A DNA stretch of 64,000 bases, from assembly GCF_017308015.1 (NCBI RefSeq), contig NZ_JAFKFW010000002.1, positions 558,001 to 622,000 of the forward strand. The letters are read 5' to 3'. The position numbers and the translations under genes are program-made. Of this stretch, positions 59,088 to 64,000 are shown piece after piece; position 1 is the stretch's first letter, and each line of letters starts with the position of its first letter. The stretch comes from Allobosea sp. GTDB taxonomy: Bacteria; Pseudomonadota; Alphaproteobacteria; Rhizobiales; Beijerinckiaceae. The notes under the pieces were generated by a model. It ran no database searches and was not told the DNA's origin. It saw only the letters and a list, made by a program, of their open reading frames with translations.

Positions 59088-59825
59088 ATGGGTTTCTCGA
59101 TCCTCAAGACGCGCGTGGCGCAGGAAGCGCTCGGCAGGATGCTGGCCGGCTATCTGCGCCTCGTCCAGCGCACGAACCGGATCGTCTTCGAACCTGCCGA
59201 CATCTACGACCATGTCCGGCCGGATCTGCCACTCATCTTCGCGATGTGGCACGGCCAGCACCTCATGATCCCCTTCGCCAAACCGGACTGGATGCCGGCC
59301 TGCTCGCTGGTCTCGCGGCATGGTGATGGCGGCTTCAACGCGGTGGCGCTGCGCGAGCTCGGCATCGGCGCGATCCGCGGCTCTGGCGCGCTCGGCAAGA
59401 AGATCCGCGAAAAGGGCGGCGCAAGCGCCTTCCTCGCGATGGTCAGGCGCCTCGCGGCGGGCGAAACCATGGTTCTGACCGCCGATATTCCCAAGCGAGC
59501 GCGCATCGTCGGCCCCGGCATCATCGCCCTGGCGCGCGCCTCCGGCCGGCCGATCCGCGCGGTCGCCGTGGTGACGAGCCGGCGGATTGACTTCAATAGC
59601 TGGGACCGCGCCTCGATCGGCCTGCCCTTCGGGCGCTGCGCCATCGTCGTCGGAGAGCCGATCCTGGTCGCGCGTGACGCCGACGAAACAACGCAGGAAG
59701 CGGCACGTCTCGCGCTTCAGGCCAGCCTCGATGATGTCCATGCCCGCGGTTACGCACTCGTCGGCGGCCGCGATCCGGGCGCTGGCCTGCGCGAGAAGCA
59801 CCTGAATGCCGGGGTGCCGGCATGA
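59088..59825 (+). CDS. DUF374/lysophospholipid acyltransferase family protein
   Basis: A 245-residue acyltransferase-like protein. The HX4D-like region is replaced by the DUF374 pattern: FAMWHGQHLMIPFAKPDW, LVSRHGDGGFNAVALRELGIGAIRGSG, and MVLTADIPKRARIVGPGIIALARASGRPIRAVAV. It is next to waaA and lpxK in nearly all Rhizobiales, so a role in lipid A or membrane lipid acylation is likely. The stop overlaps the waaA start by four bases. Confidence 0.88.
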   Translation: MGFSILKTRVAQEALGRMLAGYLRLVQRTNRIVFEPADIYDHVRPDLPLIFAMWHGQHLMIPFAKPDWMPACSLVSRHGDGGFNAVALRELGIGAIRGSGALGKKIREKGGASAFLAMVRRLAAGETMVLTADIPKRARIVGPGIIALARASGRPIRAVAVVTSRRIDFNSWDRASIGLPFGRCAIVVGEPILVARDADETTQEAARLALQASLDDVHARGYALVGGRDPGAGLREKHLNAGVPA

Positions 59826-61126
59826 GCGGCAAGGGCGCGATCCTCCACGGCTATCGCTATGCGACCTCGCTGCTGGAGCCGGCGGCGGCAGGACTCCTGT
59901 TCTGGCGCCAGCGGCGCGGCAAGGAGGATGCGGCGCGTCTCGCCGAACGGCGTGGCCACCCTGGCGTCAAGCGGCCGAGCAAGCCGCTGATCTGGCTGCA
60001 TGGCGCCAGCGTCGGCGAAACCGTGACCCTGCTGCCCCTGATCGCCAAACTGCAGAAACGCGGCTTCGCGGTGCTGGTGACCTCCGGCACGGTCACCTCC
60101 GCCAGATTGATGGCGGCACGGCTGCCGGGTGGCGTGATCCATCAGTACATCCCGCTCGACGTACCGCGCTATATGCGCCGCTTCATGGATCACTGGCGCC
60201 CGGACCTGTGCCTGATCTGTGAGTCCGAGATCTGGCCAAACCTGCTGATCGAAGCGCAACGCCGCGACCTGCCCGTCGTGATGGTCAATGGCCGGATGTC
60301 GGAGCGTTCCTTCGCGCGCTGGTACAAGATGCCGAAGACCTCGCGTTTCCTGCTCTCCTGCTTCGAGGCCTGCCTTGCGCAATCGCAGGGCGATGCCGAG
60401 CGGCTGGCACAGCTCGGTGCGCCGCGCGTCAGCGTCGCCGGCAACCTGAAATTCGACGTGCCCGCCCCGCCCGCCGACGCCGACACGCTCGCCATCCTCG
60501 ACGGGCAAACGACCGGCCGACCGGTCTGGATCGCTGCGAGCACGCATCCGGGCGAGGATGAGCTGGTGCTCGCCGCCCATCTCGCGATCAAGCCCTATCT
60601 GCCGAAGCTGCTCACCATCATCGCGCCACGCCACCCGCAGCGCGGTCAGGAGATCGAGGCGCTGGCGGAGGCGAACGACGTCGCCGTCTCGCGCCGTTCG
60701 GCCGGTGGCGGCCCGGAGCGCAACGTCGATCTCTATGTCGCCGACACCGTCAACGAACTCGGCCTGTTCTACCGTCTGTCGCAGGTCGCCTTCCTCGGCG
60801 GTTCGCTGGTTCAGGGCATCGGCGGGCATAATCCGATCGAGCCGGCCAAGCTCGGCTGCGCGCTGCTGCACGGACCCTATGTCCATAACAATGCCGAGAT
60901 CTTCGCCGCCTTCGATCGCGACGGCGGCTCGCGCGAAGTCGCCGATGCGCAGGCTCTGGCCGGCGCCGTCCATCGCTGGCTGAACAACCCGGCAGAGGCT
61001 CGGCAGGCGGCTCGCGCCGCCGCGCAGACCGCAACCGAGCTCGGCGGCGCGCTGAACCGCACGCTGCACGCGATCGAGCCCCTGCTGATGCGGGTCGCGA
61101 TCGGCCAGCGCGAGAGCGCGCCCTGA
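59822..61126 (+). CDS. waaA: 3-deoxy-D-manno-octulosonic acid transferase
   Basis: A 434-residue Kdo transferase (GT30) that links the inner core to lipid A. An N-terminal membrane anchor precedes the GT-B fold: WLHGASVGETVTLLPLIAKL carries the catalytic Glu, CESEIWPNLLIEAQRR and GGHNPIEPAKLGCALLHGPY are the nucleotide-sugar site. It overlaps the acyltransferase and lpxK genes, so the three are coupled. Confidence 0.95.
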   Translation: MSGKGAILHGYRYATSLLEPAAAGLLFWRQRRGKEDAARLAERRGHPGVKRPSKPLIWLHGASVGETVTLLPLIAKLQKRGFAVLVTSGTVTSARLMAARLPGGVIHQYIPLDVPRYMRRFMDHWRPDLCLICESEIWPNLLIEAQRRDLPVVMVNGRMSERSFARWYKMPKTSRFLLSCFEACLAQSQGDAERLAQLGAPRVSVAGNLKFDVPAPPADADTLAILDGQTTGRPVWIAASTHPGEDELVLAAHLAIKPYLPKLLTIIAPRHPQRGQEIEALAEANDVAVSRRSAGGGPERNVDLYVADTVNELGLFYRLSQVAFLGGSLVQGIGGHNPIEPAKLGCALLHGPYVHNNAEIFAAFDRDGGSREVADAQALAGAVHRWLNNPAEARQAARAAAQTATELGGALNRTLHAIEPLLMRVAIGQRESAP

Positions 61127-62130
61127 TGCTGCGTGCCCCGCGCTTCTGGTGGCGGGAAAAGCCCACGCTGCTCGCCCGACTGCTCCAGCCATTCGGCTTC
61201 CTCTACGGCCGGATCACCCTTCGGCGGATGCGGCAGCTCGGGACCGATATCGGCCTGCCCGTGCTCTGTATCGGCAACTTCATCGCCGGCGGCGCCGGCA
61301 AGACACCAACAGCGATCGCCATCGCGCGCTTGCTGAAAGAGCGCGGTGAGAAGCCGTTCGTGCTGATGCGCGGTTATGGCGGGCGGCTTGCCGGACCGGT
61401 TGAAGTCGACCCGGATCGGCATTGCGCGGCCGATGTGGGCGACGAGCCGCTGCTGATGGCGCGACATGCCCGCACCGTCATCGCCCGCGACCGGCTGGCG
61501 GGCGCAAGGCTGGCGCGCGGCCTTGGCGCCGGCATCGTCGTGATGGATGACGGGCTGCAGAATCCTTCGTTGGTCAAGCGGCTCAAGCTGGCCGTGGTCG
61601 ACGGAGCGAGCGGCGCCGGCAACGGGCTCTGCCTGCCCGCCGGCCCGTTGCGCGCGCCGCTCGCCGAGCAGATGAACGAAGCGGATGCCCTCATCGTAAT
61701 CGGCCAGGGAGCTTCAGGCGAACAAGTCGCCGCCGCCGCGCGGGCGCAGAAAAAGCCGGTTATCGCAGCCATGCTCAAGCCTGCGGACGCAGCCGTCGCG
61801 CGATTGCGCGGAGCGAAGGTCGTGGCGCTGTCGGGGATCGGCCGGCCGGAGAAGTTCGCTGCGACCTTGCGGGAAGCCGGGGCAAGCGTCGTCGCCGAGC
61901 AGGCCCACGGCGACCACCACGCCTATGGGCAGGCGGATGTCGCCACCGCGCTCGCGGCGGCGCGCGAACACAGTGCGCTGGTTGCGACGACGGAGAAAGA
62001 TTGGACCAAGCTCGCGCCGCTCTGGCCAGAAGATGAGCATGGGTCGCTGGTGGTGGTGCCGGTTACGCTGGTTTTCGCGGAACCGGCTACGATCGAAGGA
62101 TTGCTCGCATCCCTCGGAACAAGGCGCTGA
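61126..62130 (+). CDS. lpxK: Tetraacyldisaccharide 4'-kinase
   Basis: A 334-residue lipid A 4'-kinase at the inner membrane. LCIGNFIAGGAGKTPTAIAIARL is the P-loop, DEPLLMARHARTVIARDR and VVMDDGLQNPSLVKRLKLAVVDG are catalytic segments, and an N-terminal amphipathic region anchors it. The ATG shares its A with the waaA stop. Confidence 0.96.
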   Translation: MLRAPRFWWREKPTLLARLLQPFGFLYGRITLRRMRQLGTDIGLPVLCIGNFIAGGAGKTPTAIAIARLLKERGEKPFVLMRGYGGRLAGPVEVDPDRHCAADVGDEPLLMARHARTVIARDRLAGARLARGLGAGIVVMDDGLQNPSLVKRLKLAVVDGASGAGNGLCLPAGPLRAPLAEQMNEADALIVIGQGASGEQVAAAARAQKKPVIAAMLKPADAAVARLRGAKVVALSGIGRPEKFAATLREAGASVVAEQAHGDHHAYGQADVATALAAAREHSALVATTEKDWTKLAPLWPEDEHGSLVVVPVTLVFAEPATIEGLLASLGTRR

Positions 62131-62144
62131 ACGCCCGGCCGTCG

Positions 62145-62366
62145 TCAGGCGCGGCCAGCGCGGCGCAGCCTCAGAAGCGCGGCTTCCGACGAGGCATAGG
62201 GCTCCTGCCACTCGATCGACCAGTAGCGGAGATCATCGAGACGGATAGGCGCCCCCGTCACGGCACAGCGCACAAAGGCACCGGGCTTGACGACATGAAA
62301 GTCGCCGGCGCGGTAGTCGACGACGGCTTCGGGACCGTGAGGTGGCAGGCGCTCGCTGATATTCAT
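62145..62366 (-). CDS. DUF2093 family protein
   Basis: A 73-residue protein with the DUF2093 pattern: YRAGDFHVVKPGAFVRCAVTGAPIRLDDLRYWSIEWQEPY. Found mainly in Rhizobiales, usually next to lpxK and xseA. Function unknown. It is convergent with lpxK, 14 bases apart. Confidence 0.9.
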   Translation of the reverse strand: MNISERLPPHGPEAVVDYRAGDFHVVKPGAFVRCAVTGAPIRLDDLRYWSIEWQEPYASSEAALLRLRRAGRA

Positions 62367-62443
62367 CAGAATTGCATCAAATCATTGATCGGGAAACGGA
62401 AAGCCGGGATACTCCAGGGTTTGTGATAACCTTCTGGTCGACG

Positions 62444-63289
62444 ATGTCCAGTCTTCAGCGCTTCGCGGCGTGCCTGATGAGCCTTGCGCTGCTCGCAGCA
62501 CCGGCCGCCCGTGCCGGTGGCTACGAACGCGTTGCCATTTCGTCTGACCAGGGAACTCTGACCGGCATCCTCTATCTGCCGGCCGGGCCGGGGCCATTTC
62601 CGGCCGTGATCGCCCTGCATGGTTGCGGCGGCTTGTGGCGAGAGCGAGGCCAACTCTCCATGCGTCATGCCGACTGGGGTGAGCGGCTGGCCACCGCGGG
62701 CCTCGCCGTGCTGATGCCGGACAGCTACGGCTCGCGCGGGCTCGGCTCGCAATGCGGCGTGAAGGACCTGACGGTCCGCGCCAGCCGCGAGCGCGTCGCC
62801 GATGCGATGGCCGCCCGGAACTGGCTGCAGCAGCGCGGCAACATCCGAGCTGACTCGATCGCGCTCCTCGGCTGGTCGAGCGGCGGCCTGACCGTCCTGA
62901 CCGCGATCCGCAAGGAGCGCGCACCTACCGACGGCAAGCCCGATTTCAAGCGCGCCGCCGCCTTCTATCCGAGCTGCCGAAGCCAGTCGGAATCACCGAG
63001 CTTCGCCGCACGACTCCCGCTGCTGATTCTGATGGGCGACGCCGACGACTGGACCCCGGCCGCGCCCTGCAGCCATCTCGCCAAGGCGGCGCAAGGACGC
63101 GGCGAGCAGGTCGGCCTCGTGCTCTATCCCGGCGCCCTGCACGATTTCGACCATCCGCGCCTCGAGGTGAAGGAGCGCGAGAATATCGCCTATTCCGCCA
63201 GCGGAACCGGCAAGGCCACGGTCGGCACCAACATGGCAGCGCGCGAGGACGCGCTGAAGCGGGTCAAGGCCTTCCTGACCGCACCTTGA
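62444..63289 (+). CDS. Dienelactone hydrolase-family secreted protein, copy 2
   Basis: A 281-residue exported alpha/beta hydrolase and a paralogue of 16756-17562. It has a signal peptide (FAACLMSLALLAAPAARAGG), HGCGGLWRERGQL, the nucleophile elbow GWSSGGL, two cysteines around it (SQCGV, PSCRSQ), DADDWTPAAPCSHLA and ALHDFDHPRL. ATG 62444 starts the signal peptide; 24 upstream in-frame codons look non-coding. It is convergent with xseA. Substrate unknown. Confidence 0.86.
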   Translation: MSSLQRFAACLMSLALLAAPAARAGGYERVAISSDQGTLTGILYLPAGPGPFPAVIALHGCGGLWRERGQLSMRHADWGERLATAGLAVLMPDSYGSRGLGSQCGVKDLTVRASRERVADAMAARNWLQQRGNIRADSIALLGWSSGGLTVLTAIRKERAPTDGKPDFKRAAAFYPSCRSQSESPSFAARLPLLILMGDADDWTPAAPCSHLAKAAQGRGEQVGLVLYPGALHDFDHPRLEVKERENIAYSASGTGKATVGTNMAAREDALKRVKAFLTAP

Positions 63290-63292
63290 GCC

Positions 63293-64000
63293 TCAGAACA
63301 GATCGCCTTGCGTTCCCGGCTCCGTCGCCTTGCGAACCGGCCGCGGTGCCGATGGCTTCGCTCCGCCGGCTTCGCCGCCCGAAACGGTGACGCCGAAGCT
63401 GCCATCGGCCAGTTGCACCGAGAGCGCCCGGCCCGGCTGAGCGGCCTCGACGCTGCGCAGCAGCGCGCCAGCCTCATCGCGGATCAGGGCATAACCACGC
63501 GACAGCACCGCCTCAGGCCCGAGCGAGCGGATCAGCGCCCAGAGCGAGGCGAGCCGGTCGGCGCGCCGATGCAAGGTCTGGCCGAAGGCTCGCTTGGCCC
63601 GCTGAGCCAAGCTGACGGCGCGTTCGCCGCGCTGGACCAGGCTCTGAGCGAAAGCGTTGCGAGCCCGTGTTTCCAGCGTCGCTAGACGGTCTCGGGCGTT
63701 GGCGATCCGGGTGCGCTCGCCGGACACGGCATTGCCCCGCGCGGCGGAAAGCGCACGCCCGAAGCTGTCGAGTTTTTCCCGCAGCCGGGCGAGTGCAACG
63801 CGCGGCGAGCGCGCCTCCAGCCGACGAGACAGGACCTGCAATTGCTGCTCATGCGTGCGCGCATTGCGGGCAAGGGCTGGCGCCAGCCGCGTCGAGGCGA
63901 GATCCAGCCGCTGGCGCGGACCGGACAGGACGGCTTCCGGTCCGGGCAAGGCGCGAACCAACGCGCGCAGGTCGCTGCGGCGGCGGTCCGACAGGCGGAG
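63293..64000 (-). CDS. xseA: Exodeoxyribonuclease VII large subunit (3' part)
   Basis: The last 235 codons of XseA; the start lies beyond the right edge. XseA with XseB degrades single-stranded DNA. Visible is the long Arg/Ala-rich coiled-coil arm and the conserved C-terminal segment LGPEAVLSRGYALIRDEAGALLRS...LSVQLADGSF, which closes the family fold. The end is convergent with the dienelactone hydrolase-like gene, three bases apart. Confidence 0.93.
   Translation of the reverse strand, partial: LRLSDRRRSDLRALVRALPGPEAVLSGPRQRLDLASTRLAPALARNARTHEQQLQVLSRRLEARSPRVALARLREKLDSFGRALSAARGNAVSGERTRIANARDRLATLETRARNAFAQSLVQRGERAVSLAQRAKRAFGQTLHRRADRLASLWALIRSLGPEAVLSRGYALIRDEAGALLRSVEAAQPGRALSVQLADGSFGVTVSGGEAGGAKPSAPRPVRKATEPGTQGDLF

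Overview
The window is high-GC chromosomal DNA from an alphaproteobacterium, most likely of the order Hyphomicrobiales (Rhizobiales). Gene content and order suggest a Bosea- or Methylobacterium-like organism, though the genus is an inference. The supporting signs are a CcrM-type GANTC methyltransferase, an F0-only ATP synthase operon with separate b and b' subunits, the aa3 oxidase cluster ctaC-ctaD-ctaB-coxF-ctaG-ctaE-DUF983-SURF1, IalB, DUF1127, DUF2093, DUF4170 and DUF6101 family proteins, and the LPS block acyltransferase-waaA-lpxK-DUF2093-xseA. Most of the window is housekeeping sequence.

Layout. 1-3.6 kb: 3' end of cydA, cydB, a YpfJ-type zinc peptidase behind an excellent EcfG-type promoter, a 2H phosphoesterase, and a 41-residue acidic ORF with its own EcfG-like promoter. 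3.7-13.6 kb: glycosyltransferase-like protein, radical SAM protein, rnhB, ccrM (CtrA-like box upstream), mutY, DUF721, DsbA-like protein and smc. 13.9-16.7 kb: atpI-B-E-b'-b and a strong terminator. 16.7-18.9 kb: a dienelactone hydrolase-like protein and an L,D-transpeptidase. 18.9-23.9 kb (minus strand): gcvT-gcvH-gcvPA-gcvPB behind a tandem glycine riboswitch. 23.9-25.0 kb: an IalB protein translationally coupled to a lipoprotein. 25.4-32.0 kb: cytochrome aa3 oxidase structural and assembly genes. 32.2-38.6 kb: thrC, an M16 peptidase, a GNAT protein and a large membrane PAS-GGDEF-EAL protein, chained by overlapping start and stop codons. 38.6-40.9 kb: YqgE, a DsbD N-domain protein and a peroxiredoxin.

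40.9-43.0 kb is the one clearly foreign-looking stretch. It has a PAP2-family membrane phosphatase gene whose 5' two-thirds is strongly AT-rich while its 3' end matches the host, then about 490 bases of mostly non-coding DNA, then a small monooxygenase gene of lowered GC. 43.3-47.0 kb: two GNAT genes facing rnhA-thrB-ispH. 47.1-51.8 kb: a CPA2 antiporter, a MATE exporter, a DUF937 protein and a DUF1127 protein. 52-57.7 kb: LysR regulator, orphan Flp pilin, gshA-rsmE, a small secreted protein, ubiA and DUF6101. 57.9-64.0 kb: IMPase/CysQ-like phosphatase, DUF4170, DUF374 acyltransferase, waaA, lpxK, DUF2093, a second dienelactone hydrolase-like protein, and the 3' end of xseA.

Functionally the window joins respiration (cytochrome bd, aa3, F0 of the ATP synthase, UbiA), cell-cycle and chromosome functions (CcrM, SMC, RNases H, MutY), one-carbon metabolism (glycine cleavage) and envelope synthesis (WaaA, LpxK, L,D-transpeptidase). 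I see no CRISPR array, complete transposon, prophage, tRNA or rRNA gene. No convincing multi-gene undescribed system is visible. The leads most worth checking are the compositional island at 41-43 kb, the EcfG-type promoters with the 41-aa ORF, and the CtrA-like box before ccrM.
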